Of a stretch of DNA of 64,000 nt, positions 34,321 through 43,205 are shown in pieces. Source of the stretch: Hymenobacter jeollabukensis (GTDB lineage: Bacteria; Bacteroidota; Bacteroidia; Cytophagales; Hymenobacteraceae); NCBI RefSeq assembly GCF_005771675.1, contig NZ_VAJM01000003.1, positions 558,001 to 622,000 on the forward strand, given 5' to 3'. The notes below the pieces were generated by a model that worked only from the letters and a program-made list of their open reading frames with translations, searched no databases and had not been told where the DNA came from. The position numbers were made by a program, and so were the translations under genes. The stretch's first letter is position 1; every line of letters begins with the position of its first letter.

Positions 34321-37300
34321 TTACAGCGTCCGTTTTACTTCCTTCTCGTCGAAGCCCTCGATGATGTCGCCTTCGCGCAGATCATCAAAGCCTTTCAGCG
34401 AGATACCGCATTCGTAGCCTTGGCGTACTTCCGAGACGTCGTCCTTGAAGCGCTTCAGGGCCAGAATGTTGCCGGTGTGCTGCACGATACCGTCGCGCAC
34501 CAGACGCACCTTGGTGTTGCGGGTGATGGTGCCGTCCGTCACCATACAGCCGGCAATGGTGCCGACTTTGGTGATGTTGAACACCTGGCGCACCTCGATG
34601 GTGGCCACCGTCACTTCCTGCACCGTCGGGGCGAGCATGCCTTCCATGGCGTCCTTCACCTCGTTGATGGCGTTGTAGATGATCGAGTAGAGGCGGATGT
34701 CAATCTGCTCCTGCTCGGCCAGCTTCCGCGCGCTGAGCGACGGACGCACCTGGAAGCCGATGATGATGGCGTCGGAGGCCGAAGCCAGCAGCACGTCCGA
34801 TTCGGAAATGGCGCCCACCCCTTTGGAGAGGATGTTCACGGCCACTTCGCCGGTCGAGAGCTTGAGCAGCGAGTCCGACAGGGCTTCCACCGAGCCGTCC
34901 ACGTCGCCCTTCACGATGATGTTCAGTTCCTTGAACGAACCGATAGCCAGACGACGACCAATCTCGTCGAGCGTGATGTGCTTCTTGGTGCGCATCGACT
35001 GCTCGCGCTGCAGCTGCAGACGCTGGGTGGCAATTTCGCGGGCTTCGCGCTCCGTTTCCATCACCACAATTTTGTCACCGGCCTGCGGGGCACCCTGCAA
35101 ACCGAGCAGCTGCACCGGGGTCGAGGGCCCGGCCGTCTTCATCTTCTTGCCGCGGTGGTCCGTCATGGCCTTCACGCGGCCGTGGTGCGGACCAGCCAGC
35201 ACGATGTCGCCGACTTCCAGCGTACCCGTCTGCACCAGGATGGTCGTCACGTAGCCGCGACCCTTGTCGAGCGAGGCTTCGATAACGGTACCCACAGCGC
35301 GGCGGTCGGGGTTGGCTTTCAGCTCCAGCAGTTCGGCTTCCAGCAGCACTTTCTCGAGCAGATCCTCGATGCCGGCACCGGTTTTGGCCGACACTTCCTG
35401 CGACTGGTACTTACCGCCCCATTCTTCCACCAGGATGTTGATGGCCGACAGTTCCTCGCGGACCTTATCGGGGTTGGCACCCGGCTTATCAATCTTGTTT
35501 AGGGCAATGACAATCGGCACACCAGCTGCTTGCGCGTGGTTGATGGCTTCCTTGGTCTGCGGCATCACCGAGTCGTCGGCGGCCACCACAATGATGGCAA
35601 TGTCCGTCACCTTGGCACCACGGGCACGCATGGCGGTAAACGCTTCGTGACCCGGGGTATCGAGGAAGGTGACTTTGCGGCCCGAAGCCGTTTTCACCTC
35701 GTAGGCCCCGATGTGCTGGGTGATACCGCCGGCTTCGCCCTTGGCCACCTGCGCATCCCGGATGTAGTCCAGCAGCGAGGTCTTACCGTGGTCGACGTGG
35801 CCCATGATGGTCACAATCGGTGCCCGATCCTGCAGTGCGTCCGGATCATCTTCTTCCACCACGGCCACATCCTGCTCGTCTTCTGCCGAGAGGAATTCCA
35901 CGTCGAAGCCGAACTCGTCGGCAATGACGGTAATGGCTTCGGCGTCGAGGCGCTGGTTGATGGACACGAACATGCCCATGTTCAGGCAGACCTTGATAAC
36001 CTCGTTCACCGACACGTTCATCAGCGAAGCCAGGTCGTTGGCCGAGATGAACTCGGTCAGCTTCAGGGTCTTCGAGGCCAGTTCGCTCTGCTGACGGGCT
36101 AGCTCGGTAGCCTCGGCAATACCGGCGCGCTTGTCGCGGCGGTATTTGGCGCGGTTCTGCTGGTTGCCGCCGCGGCCGCCGCTCAGGCGGGCCAGCGTAG
36201 CCTTGATCTGGTCCTGAATCTGCTTATCGTTCTGCTCGGGCGAACCGGGCTGAGCGGGCGTCACCGGGCGGTTGTTGCCGCCACGGTTGCCGCCGGGACC
36301 ACCGCCGGGGCGGTTACCCTGGCCGGGGCCACCCGGACGGTTGCCACCCGGGCCACCACCGGGGCGGTTGCCCATGTAGCCGGTGCCGGTAGGACGGTTG
36401 TCGGGCTGGCCTTGGCCTTGCCCACCACCTTGCTGACCCTGACCGGGCACGGCAATACGGGCACGCTTTTTCTTATCGCCGATACCAGCTTTGCGCACGT
36501 CCGAAGACGCTACCGGGCGGGCACCACGGCCACCGCCACGACGCGAGGCGTCCACCGGCAGCTCGATCTTGCCGAGTACCGTCAGACCCTTCAGCTGCTC
36601 GCCGCGGGCTACGATGGTGCCCTGGTCGCCTTCGCCACCGGCAGCGGGAGCTTCCGGGGCCGCAGGAGCGGCCGGGGCAGCGGGCGCCCCGGCTACCGGA
36701 GCAGCCGGCTTGGCTTCAGTCACGGGGGCTGCTTGCGGCGCGGGGGTAGGAGCGGGAGCCGGAGCTGCGGGCGCCGCCGGACGAGCTTCAGCCACGGGAG
36801 CCGGAGTCGGGGCGGGCGTGGGCGTGGGTGCCGGGGTGGGTGCCGGAGCGGGCGCGGGTTGCGCGGGCTTTTCGGCTACCGGAGCCGGAGCGAGCTTTGG
36901 CGCCTCCGCTACCGGAGCCGGCGTGGGGGCCGGGGCTGGTTCTGGCTTGGCTTCCGCCACTGGAGCTGGTGCGGGAGCCGGAGTAGCCACCGGAGCCGGC
37001 GTCGGCGCGGGGGCCGGCTGAGCCGGGCGCGGCGGCACCGGACGGCCCTTGGCGTCCAGTTCGATCTTGCCTAATACTTTCAGGCCCGGTACCGGCCGGT
37101 CGTTGCTGACCGGGGCGACGGGTGCCTGGGGCGCGGCCGGCTGAGCCGGGGCCTGCGCTACGGGAGCCGGGGCCGGCTGCGGGGCAGCAGGCTTGGCGGG
37201 CTCCACGGGTTTGGGAGCTGGGGCGGGGGCGGCGGCTTTCGCCGCGGCTTCTTTGGCCTGGGAGGCCTGTTCCAGCTCGGTGTGGCGCAGGGTCTGGCCG

Positions 37301-37500
37301 CGCCGTGCGGCCTCGGCCTTGTCCTGGGCCGACGAAGCAAACTCCTTATTCAGCAACGCAACCTGATCGGCCGAGAGCTTCGTGGTGGGTTTATTTTCAA
37401 CAGAAATTCCCTTCGCCGCGAGAAAATCCACAATAGTGTGGGTCCCGACGTTCAGGTCCGTGGCCGCTTGTTTCAGTCGTTTGCTTGCTGCTTCCGCCAT
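34321..37500 (-). CDS. infB: Translation initiation factor IF-2
   Basis: IF-2 is the GTPase that brings fMet-tRNA to the 30S subunit. The 1059-residue product has a long N-terminal region. It begins with an IF2_N domain (residues 1-60, including [14 protein letters not shown]), continues through Pro/Ala/Val-rich low complexity (about 80-300) and ends in a Gly/Asn/Arg-rich stretch ([15 protein letters not shown], about 365-410). The GTPase core follows: G1 GHVDHGKTS near 567, [19 protein letters not shown] and [12 protein letters not shown]. Domains II-IV complete the chain. ATG at 37500 (Met-Ala-Glu-Ala-Ala-Ser-Lys) is the family-like start. It has its own promoter box (37534-37541) although it lies behind nusA. 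Confidence 0.97.
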   Translation of the reverse strand: MAEAASKRLKQAATDLNVGTHTIVDFLAAKGISVENKPTTKLSADQVALLNKEFASSAQDKAEAARRGQTLRHTELEQASQAKEAAAKAAAPAPAPKPVEPAKPAAPQPAPAPVAQAPAQPAAPQAPVAPVSNDRPVPGLKVLGKIELDAKGRPVPPRPAQPAPAPTPAPVATPAPAPAPVAEAKPEPAPAPTPAPVAEAPKLAPAPVAEKPAQPAPAPAPTPAPTPTPAPTPAPVAEARPAAPAAPAPAPTPAPQAAPVTEAKPAAPVAGAPAAPAAPAAPEAPAAGGEGDQGTIVARGEQLKGLTVLGKIELPVDASRRGGGRGARPVASSDVRKAGIGDKKKRARIAVPGQGQQGGGQGQGQPDNRPTGTGYMGNRPGGGPGGNRPGGPGQGNRPGGGPGGNRGGNNRPVTPAQPGSPEQNDKQIQDQIKATLARLSGGRGGNQQNRAKYRRDKRAGIAEATELARQQSELASKTLKLTEFISANDLASLMNVSVNEVIKVCLNMGMFVSINQRLDAEAITVIADEFGFDVEFLSAEDEQDVAVVEEDDPDALQDRAPIVTIMGHVDHGKTSLLDYIRDAQVAKGEAGGITQHIGAYEVKTASGRKVTFLDTPGHEAFTAMRARGAKVTDIAIIVVAADDSVMPQTKEAINHAQAAGVPIVIALNKIDKPGANPDKVREELSAINILVEEWGGKYQSQEVSAKTGAGIEDLLEKVLLEAELLELKANPDRRAVGTVIEASLDKGRGYVTTILVQTGTLEVGDIVLAGPHHGRVKAMTDHRGKKMKTAGPSTPVQLLGLQGAPQAGDKIVVMETEREAREIATQRLQLQREQSMRTKKHITLDEIGRRLAIGSFKELNIIVKGDVDGSVEALSDSLLKLSTGEVAVNILSKGVGAISESDVLLASASDAIIIGFQVRPSLSARKLAEQEQIDIRLYSIIYNAINEVKDAMEGMLAPTVQEVTVATIEVRQVFNITKVGTIAGCMVTDGTITRNTKVRLVRDGIVQHTGNILALKRFKDDVSEVRQGYECGISLKGFDDLREGDIIEGFDEKEVKRTL

Positions 37501-37533
37501 TCTTGGGTTGCGCTCGATACTCGTAGTTGGGTG

Positions 37534-37541
37534 CAAAAGTA
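37534..37541 (-). promoter_or_regulatory. Internal promoter box upstream of infB
   Basis: TACTTTTG on the minus strand matches TAnnTTTG, 34 bases before the infB start. An upstream TTTG (37557-37560) is only 15 bases away. With the preceding hairpin (37561-37598) it suggests that infB can be expressed apart from nusA. Confidence 0.5.
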
Positions 37542-37560
37542 CGATTTAATTATTGCCAAA

Positions 37561-37598
37561 CGGCGGAAAACCCACCTATTCAGGCAGGTCTTCCGCCG
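37561..37598 (-). terminator. Hairpin between nusA and infB
   Basis: CGGCGGAA (37561-37568) pairs perfectly with TTCCGCCG (37591-37598), and ACCT/AGGT (37574-37577 with 37586-37589) extends the stem inside. On the minus strand a short TTTGG follows. This may be a partial terminator that adjusts infB expression relative to nusA. Confidence 0.5.
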
Positions 37599-37647
37599 GA
37601 CTGTGCCCGAGCGGCTCCGGCCCTTACGTACAGGGCCGGGCCGCGGG

Positions 37648-38952
37648 TTACTCTTTCTCCTCGGTCGATTCGTCCGTTGCGGGCTCCGCAGCGGGCGTTT
37701 CTTCCTCGTCTTCGCCGTCAAATTCGGCCTGGATGACGCGGAAAACTTCCTCCACGTTTTCTTCTTCCAGCTCGGTGCGGCGCACGATATCAGCTTTGTT
37801 AACGGCCAATACGGCGCGGCCGGTGTCGAGGCCGATTTTCTTCAGCTCGTCGATGATCCACTGCTCGATTTCGTCGCTGAACTCTTCCAGCGTGATATCC
37901 TCTTCGTAGGAATCGGCTTCGCGGAAAACGTCGATTTCCATGCCCACGAGGCGGGAGGCCAGTTTGATGTTGGCGCCGCCCCGGCCGATGGCCAGTGAAA
38001 CCTGGTCCGGCTTCAAGAACACCGAAACCCGCCCGGTTTGTTCATTTATTTTCATCGTGCTGATGCGGGCCGGCGACAAAGCACGCTGAATGTACAGCTC
38101 CAGGTTGTCGGTGTAGTTGATGATATCGATGTTCTCGTTCTCCAGCTCCCGCACCACGGCGTGGATGCGGCTACCCTTCATACCTACGCAGGCACCAACG
38201 GGGTCGATCCGGTCGTCGTAGCTCTCGACGGCGACTTTGGCCCGCTCGCCCGGCTCGCGCACGATGTTCTTGATGGTGATGAGGCCGTCGGCAATTTCCG
38301 GTACTTCCTGCTCCATCAGGCGCTCCAGGAAGGCCGGAGCGGCGCGGGACAGGATGATTTTGGGGGCACCGTTCAGCACGTCGACGCGGTGCACAACGGC
38401 GCGGATGGTGTCGCCCTTGCGGTAGCGGTCCTTGGGAATCTGCTCGGTTTTGGGCAGGCTCAGCTCGTTTTCTTCCTGGTCGAGCACGAGGGTTTCGCGG
38501 CCCCACACCTGGTACACTTCGCCGGCAATGATTTCGCCGACCATGTCCTTGTATTTCTGGTAGAGGTTGTCGCGCTCCAGGTCCTTCACGCGCTGAATCA
38601 GCGTCTGGCGGGCCATGAGCACGGCGCGGCGGCCGAAATCCTCCAGCTTCACCTGCTCCGATACTTCCTCGCCTACCTCGAAATCGGGCTCGATCTTCTG
38701 CGCGTCGGACAGCGGAATTTTGTCGTGGTCCCAGATATCCTCCGACTCATCGTCCACGATTTCGCGGTTGCGCCAGATTTCCAGGTCCCCGTTGTCGGGG
38801 TTGATGATGACGTCGAAGTTGGAGTCGTCGTCGAACTTCTTCCGGATCATGGTGCGGAACACCTCCTCCAGGATGCTCATCATCGTGGGGCGGTCGATGT
38901 TCTTGAACTTGGCAAACTCCGAGAATGACTCGATGAGGTTGAGGGTGTTCAT
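37648..38952 (-). CDS. nusA: Transcription termination/antitermination protein NusA
   Basis: NusA binds RNA polymerase and nascent RNA and tunes pausing, termination and antitermination. The 434-residue product has the N-terminal polymerase-binding domain (about 1-125), an S1 domain (about 130-200, YQVWGRETLVLDQEENELS) and two KH domains. The KH part includes DRYRKGDTIRAVVHRVDV, the signature DPVGACVGMKGSRI near 245 and VSLAIGRGGANIKLASRLVG near 310. The short C-terminus is very acidic (EFDGEDEEETPA) and lacks the AR repeats of enterobacterial NusA, as is usual in this phylum. It lies between rimP and infB in the classic order. The upstream gap holds a word-repeat element (38966-39060). Confidence 0.97.
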   Translation of the reverse strand: MNTLNLIESFSEFAKFKNIDRPTMMSILEEVFRTMIRKKFDDDSNFDVIINPDNGDLEIWRNREIVDDESEDIWDHDKIPLSDAQKIEPDFEVGEEVSEQVKLEDFGRRAVLMARQTLIQRVKDLERDNLYQKYKDMVGEIIAGEVYQVWGRETLVLDQEENELSLPKTEQIPKDRYRKGDTIRAVVHRVDVLNGAPKIILSRAAPAFLERLMEQEVPEIADGLITIKNIVREPGERAKVAVESYDDRIDPVGACVGMKGSRIHAVVRELENENIDIINYTDNLELYIQRALSPARISTMKINEQTGRVSVFLKPDQVSLAIGRGGANIKLASRLVGMEIDVFREADSYEEDITLEEFSDEIEQWIIDELKKIGLDTGRAVLAVNKADIVRRTELEEENVEEVFRVIQAEFDGEDEEETPAAEPATDESTEEKE

Positions 38953-38965
38953 TATGGGAATGGTT

Positions 38966-39060
38966 AAATTGCTAAACTGTTAAATTGTTGATTGTTAAAT
39001 GGTTGTTCTGTGTTTTCTGGGCGAAAAGCCAGCCATTTAGCAATTTGACAATTCAACAAT
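38966..39060. repeat. AT-rich intergenic inverted repeat between rimP and nusA
   Basis: The region is built of words like GTTAAATTG, GCTAAA and TTAAATGG. The left part (38977-39002) and the complement of the right part (39033-39057) agree at roughly 20 of 25 positions, including ATTGTTAAATGG against CCATTTAGCAAT. The architecture resembles the element at 1349-1451, though the sequence differs. It is markedly AT-rich against the flanking genes. Confidence 0.65.
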
Positions 39061-39064
39061 CACC

Positions 39065-39538
39065 TTATTTAAACGAAATGACCACGCGGGCTTCGCTGAT
39101 GTCGGCGAAGGGGAACAGGGCGGTGGGCAGGGTTTTCTTCTTGTTTTTTTCTTTCACCACTTCCGTGAGCAGGAGGCCTTCGGGCGTAGTCTCTTCCAGC
39201 GTGCCTTCCAGCTCGCGGCCGTCGGCTAGCTTCAGGGCCAGGGTGCGGCCGGCGTGGCGGGCGTACTGGCGCGGGTCGGTCAGGGGCTGGTCGGCGCCGG
39301 GGGTGGTGACTTCCAGGTTGTAGGCCGCTTCTTCGCCGTAGGCTTCGTCGATCTGGCGGATCAGGCGGCGAGTGGTGCTGCTCAGCTCGTCGATGCCAAT
39401 GCCGTCTTCGCCGTCGATGGTGGCGGTGATTTTGGGCCGGGCGGCCGTATTGCTCACCGTCAGGCTCACCACGAAGTACTCGGGGCCCGGCAGGCTGGCG
39501 TCCAGCATCTGCTGAATGCGGTTGCGGTCGAAACTCAT
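39065..39538 (-). CDS. rimP: Ribosome maturation factor RimP
   Basis: RimP assists 30S subunit assembly. The 157-residue product shows the N-terminal alpha/beta domain with YFVVSLTVSNTAARPKITATIDGEDGIGID (about residues 21-50) and TTRRLIRQIDE. The segment YNLEVTTPGADQPLTDPRQY (about 77-97) matches the family's conserved E-V-S-S-P-G-D-P-L pattern with TTPGADQPLT. A C-terminal SH3-like barrel (about 100-157) has GRTLALKLADGRELEGTL. ATG at 39538 gives the expected length; a longer frame reaches over the promoter. It is the first gene of rimP-nusA-infB. Confidence 0.95.
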   Translation of the reverse strand: MSFDRNRIQQMLDASLPGPEYFVVSLTVSNTAARPKITATIDGEDGIGIDELSSTTRRLIRQIDEAYGEEAAYNLEVTTPGADQPLTDPRQYARHAGRTLALKLADGRELEGTLEETTPEGLLLTEVVKEKNKKKTLPTALFPFADISEARVVISFK

Positions 39539-39608
39539 GGGCAAGGTGATGGGTGGGAAAAGAAAGAGGGGACTGGCGTCCCCTCTCGTGATACTGAAGT
39601 AAGTGCGG

Positions 39609-39640
39609 CAAAGATACAACATTGCCGGGCCCAGCGCAAG
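39609..39640 (-). promoter_or_regulatory. Promoter of the rimP-nusA-infB operon
   Basis: On the minus strand, CTTG (39637-39640), 20 bases, then TATCTTTG (39609-39616) fit the Bacteroidota consensus TTTG-N19-22-TAnnTTTG with one mismatch. The start of rimP is 71 bases further on. Confidence 0.65.
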
Positions 39641-39648
39641 CCCCGGCC

Positions 39649-42600
39649 TCAGCGCACGATTTCCAGCCAGCCCTTCACGGTGCGGCCGTCGGGAAACGTG
39701 AGCAGATAGTAATACACGCCGGCGGGCTGGGTGCCGCCGTTCCAGTCGTTGGCGTAGGCGGCCGATTCGTACACCTGGTTGCCCCAGCGCGAGAAAACCC
39801 GCAGGCGCGGCGGGCAGCCCCGGGTGACTTCAAACACGTCGTTGAGCTGGTCGTTGTTGGGCGTAATGACGTTGGGCACGGGCCGGACGGCCAGCACCTC
39901 CACGGGCGGTGTTGGCTGGCTGATGCTGCAACGCCCACCGTTGTAGTCCACGGTGACCTTGGGCTGAAACTGCCGCGCATGGCGGTACACGTGCTCGGGC
40001 GTGAGGCCGGTGGCGACGGTGCTGTCGCCGAAGTCCCAGCGTACATCGGCGGCGGCCAAGGTTGTGCGGCTGCTCAGGCTGAAGCGCACCCGCAGCGGGG
40101 CTTCACGGTCCTCGGGGCACTGCACGCGCGCCCAGGTGGCCGTCACGACGGGTGCTGCCGCCGGGCTCACGCGCCGGGTGGCCGAGGCGGTGCAGGCGCC
40201 CATCGTTACCGTGTACGTGAGTACAACGGCGGCATTGAAGACGGCGGGGGGCGTAAACACCCCGCCGGGCGTGATGCCGGGGCCGCTCCAGGTGCCGCCC
40301 GCCGGAGTACCCCGCAGCTGCACGGCCTGGAGGCTGCCCGCGCAGAGCAGCGTATCGGGGCCGGGTCGCACGTTGGGTGGCGTCGAAACATTGACCTGCC
40401 GGGTAGTTTGCACGGTGCAGCCGTTCTGGCTGTAGCTATAAGTAAGCGTGTGCGTGCCCGCGCCGGCCAGAGCCACCGAAAACGTAGAATCGCGCACGCC
40501 GGGGCCGGTGAAGGTGCCGCCCGCCGGGGTGGCGTGCAGCGTGACAACCGGCGCCGAAGTGGCTGATAGGCAGAACGCACTCTGCGGCAGCGCGGCAAAG
40601 GTGACTGTGGGCGGGGGCGTGACGGTCACCAGCAAATCATCCTGGCTGGAGCACTGGCTCTGGCCGGGAGCGAGGTAAGAATACGTCAGCCGTTGCGGCC
40701 CGAGCAGCGCCAGGCTGGGCGTGAAGAAGAAGCCCGCCGCCACCGAGCCGCTCACGCCCGGGCCCGACCACACGCCGCCGAAGGGTGTGCCGCCCAGGCG
40801 TAGCGGGGCAGCCGTGGCGCAGATGGTTCGGTCGGCACCGGCCGCGGCCGCGCTGATTTCGAAGCTGAACTTGATGGCCGCGTTGTTGCAAAAGGTGCCT
40901 GGGCCTTGCAGGGGACTATAGGTATTGGCACCCGGGGGCACTGGCCATTGGCCCGAACCGCAGGAACACACCGATTGATACACGACGCCGCGCGGATCGA
41001 AGCGCGAGGTGCCGCCGTCGACGTGGTCCCCCACGTTCAGATCGTAAGAGCCGTAATACGTGGCGTATTCGAGGGCCTGGGCCGCGGGCGAAAGGGCCAG
41101 CAGGTAAAAGTCGCCGCCGTCGGTGGTGCTTTGCACGGCGCCTGCCGATACGGGCAAACCCAGGGTGGTGCCGTTGGTGCCGAATGGCGGGAAGTGGTTG
41201 TTCAACTCGCCGCCCCAGCCGCTGACGTAAATCCGGTCGCACTGATCCACGAGGAAGGCCGTGGGCGAAATGTCGATGGTGCTGCGGCCCGAGCCGAACA
41301 CGGTGGAGAAGCCGGTGGTCTGCAGGTTGGTGTCGAGCTGGTGGATGAACTGGTGGCTGCCGGGGTTGACGTAGCGACCCGCCGTGACGGGGTAGCTGCC
41401 CAGGCTCTGGCCCAGCAGGTACACGTCGCCGTCGGTGTCGAGCTGCACGAAATAAGCCTGGTCGTAGCTGCTGGTGCCCAAGTATGTACCGCGTTCCAGG
41501 GTGCCGCCCGCCCCGATGCGTACTACAAAGCCATCGGCCGAGCCGCCGCGGGCGGTAGCGTGCAGGGGTGTGCCGGGCGTGGGGAAATCGAGGCTGGTGG
41601 TGCCGCCGCACACGAACAGGGTGCCCGCAGCCCCGAGCTGCAGCGAATAGGCCGCATCGGCGCCCGAGCCGCCCAGGAAACTGCTCCAGAGCAGACTGGT
41701 CAGGCCCGGGTTCAGCTTGCACACCACCGCGTCGGAAGCGGTGCGGTAGGTGGTTTGGAAGCCGCCCGGCACGGGAAAGTTGCCGGACGTGGTGTTCGAG
41801 GCGAGGTACACGTTGTCGGCCGCGTCGACGATGATGTCGCCGCGAAACGGGTCGCCGTAGTTATGCGCCAGCGGGCTGGCCGCGCCCTGCGGATCCAGAA
41901 TGCCGTCGTTGCCGCTGCCGCCGAGGTAGGTCGAGCCCAGCAGCGCCGAGCCGTTGGCGTTGAAGCGCGTCACCACGATGTCGGTGCCCGCCGGAATCAG
42001 GTAGCCCATGCCGTAGGAGTACGGGTCGACGGCGGTGCCGAGGTTGAAGCTGCGGTCGTAGGCGCCCGGGGTGGTCGGGTAGTCGGCCGAGGAGGAAGTG
42101 CCGAGCACCAGCAACTCGCCCTGGTTGTTGACCACCATACTTTCGGGGTAATCGGCCCGGGAGCCGCCGAGGTAGGTGGCCCACGCGCGCGCGGCCGGGC
42201 CGGTGGCGGCGGTATTGTACTTGATGATGGCTATGTCGAGCGAATCGGCGGGGCGCACCTGGAAGGCGCCGGGCGAGGCCGGGTAGCCCACCCCGAAAAT
42301 AATGCCGCCGGAATACAGGTTGCCCTGCTGGTCGTAGGTGGCCGTGAAGCCCCAGTTGTCCTTGCGCGAGCCGGTATAGGTGGAAAATACCACCGTCGGG
42401 TCGATGGTCAGCGGGCGGTTGTGGTCGTAGCGGCCGAGACGGAAATGCACTTCGCGGCCCTGCAGCACGTAGTGGCAGGCCACGGGCTGGCGCCGGCCGC
42501 GGGCGTCGAGCTGCCAGGCCCGCGGGGCCAGCTCCGTGACGGTGCCCACCGAGGTCTGCAGCTGCAGGGAGCCGCCGGGGCGCAGGCGCAGGGCTTCGGC

Positions 42601-43173
42601 CCCGGTGTAGCGCAGGCCGATAACGGCCGCATCGGCTCCGGCGGCCAGCTCAAAGTCGTATTCTAGCTGCTCCTGCGCATTTTCATACAGGTGCGCATCG
42701 ATACCGGGCCAGAGCCGGCGGTAGCGCAGCTCACGGTAGCCGGGCACCTGGCTGGCCCAACGGCGCGGGTTGTTGCCGCGGAAGTAGTTGCGCACTTCGC
42801 CGGTGGGCCCGGCGGGTTCCAGGGCCGCCGCCGCCGCGCCGATAAATTCCAGCTGCACGGCGTGGCCGCGTACCTGAGCAGGTAGCGGCGGCCGTTCGCC
42901 GGAGGTGCCCGTCGGGTGCCGATGCGGATCGAAGGATTCCGTCAGCACGTACGTCAGGCCGCGGGCTTCGGCGTAGAGCTGCCCTCCGGGCACGGTGGCG
43001 GAGTAGCGCACCGCGGCGGCCCACTGCCCGCGGTTTTCGATGAATTCCAGGTGGTCAGGTGGCGCCTTTGCGGCCCGCGCCGGGGCACGCAGGGCCAGCA
43101 AGCTCAAAAGCAGAAGAAGTAAGGGACGCACCACAAACAGCCGGAAAAGGACAGACCACCGAATGTAGCACAT
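39649..43173 (-). CDS. Large surface protein with SBBP-type repeats and T9SS type B tail, paralogue 1
   Basis: The 1174-residue product begins with a hydrophobic export segment (VVRPLLLLLLSLLALRAPARA), then an N-terminal domain with LEFIENRGQW. From about 260 a beta-propeller-like region carries repeats of the GNLYSGGIIFG / YLGGSGADAAYSLQ kind, as in SBBP repeats. Ig-like or PKD-like segments follow (GGTFTGPGV, DFGDSTVATGLTPEHVY near 1060). The C-terminus NVITPNNDQLNDVFEV to GWLEIVR is the gliding-motility-associated type B sorting domain, so it is T9SS cargo. The only ATG, at 43173, lies within a strong hairpin; GTG at 43134 would give a compact signal peptide and may be the real start. It is followed by rimP and preceded by a close paralogue. 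Confidence 0.88.
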   Translation of the reverse strand: MCYIRWSVLFRLFVVRPLLLLLLSLLALRAPARAAKAPPDHLEFIENRGQWAAAVRYSATVPGGQLYAEARGLTYVLTESFDPHRHPTGTSGERPPLPAQVRGHAVQLEFIGAAAAALEPAGPTGEVRNYFRGNNPRRWASQVPGYRELRYRRLWPGIDAHLYENAQEQLEYDFELAAGADAAVIGLRYTGAEALRLRPGGSLQLQTSVGTVTELAPRAWQLDARGRRQPVACHYVLQGREVHFRLGRYDHNRPLTIDPTVVFSTYTGSRKDNWGFTATYDQQGNLYSGGIIFGVGYPASPGAFQVRPADSLDIAIIKYNTAATGPAARAWATYLGGSRADYPESMVVNNQGELLVLGTSSSADYPTTPGAYDRSFNLGTAVDPYSYGMGYLIPAGTDIVVTRFNANGSALLGSTYLGGSGNDGILDPQGAASPLAHNYGDPFRGDIIVDAADNVYLASNTTSGNFPVPGGFQTTYRTASDAVVCKLNPGLTSLLWSSFLGGSGADAAYSLQLGAAGTLFVCGGTTSLDFPTPGTPLHATARGGSADGFVVRIGAGGTLERGTYLGTSSYDQAYFVQLDTDGDVYLLGQSLGSYPVTAGRYVNPGSHQFIHQLDTNLQTTGFSTVFGSGRSTIDISPTAFLVDQCDRIYVSGWGGELNNHFPPFGTNGTTLGLPVSAGAVQSTTDGGDFYLLALSPAAQALEYATYYGSYDLNVGDHVDGGTSRFDPRGVVYQSVCSCGSGQWPVPPGANTYSPLQGPGTFCNNAAIKFSFEISAAAAGADRTICATAAPLRLGGTPFGGVWSGPGVSGSVAAGFFFTPSLALLGPQRLTYSYLAPGQSQCSSQDDLLVTVTPPPTVTFAALPQSAFCLSATSAPVVTLHATPAGGTFTGPGVRDSTFSVALAGAGTHTLTYSYSQNGCTVQTTRQVNVSTPPNVRPGPDTLLCAGSLQAVQLRGTPAGGTWSGPGITPGGVFTPPAVFNAAVVLTYTVTMGACTASATRRVSPAAAPVVTATWARVQCPEDREAPLRVRFSLSSRTTLAAADVRWDFGDSTVATGLTPEHVYRHARQFQPKVTVDYNGGRCSISQPTPPVEVLAVRPVPNVITPNNDQLNDVFEVTRGCPPRLRVFSRWGNQVYESAAYANDWNGGTQPAGVYYYLLTFPDGRTVKGWLEIVR

Positions 43174-43185
43174 TCGGTGGTCTGT
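43151..43185 (-). terminator. Perfect 16-pair hairpin between the two surface-protein paralogues
   Basis: ACAGACCACCGAATGT (43151-43166) pairs perfectly with 43170-43185 around three bases. On the minus strand it lies 20 bases after the stop of paralogue 2 and runs into CCTTTTCC. It overlaps the only ATG of paralogue 1, which argues for a later start (GTG 43134) or for regulation by the hairpin. Confidence 0.8.
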
Positions 43186-43205
43186 CAGGCAGGGATAATG
43201 GCGGG

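Noticed and set aside
36290-36400. Gly/Asn/Pro tandem repeats that at first resemble a CRISPR-like or minisatellite array
   Set aside because: They are in-frame codon repeats of the disordered N-terminal region of IF-2, with no regular spacer structure.
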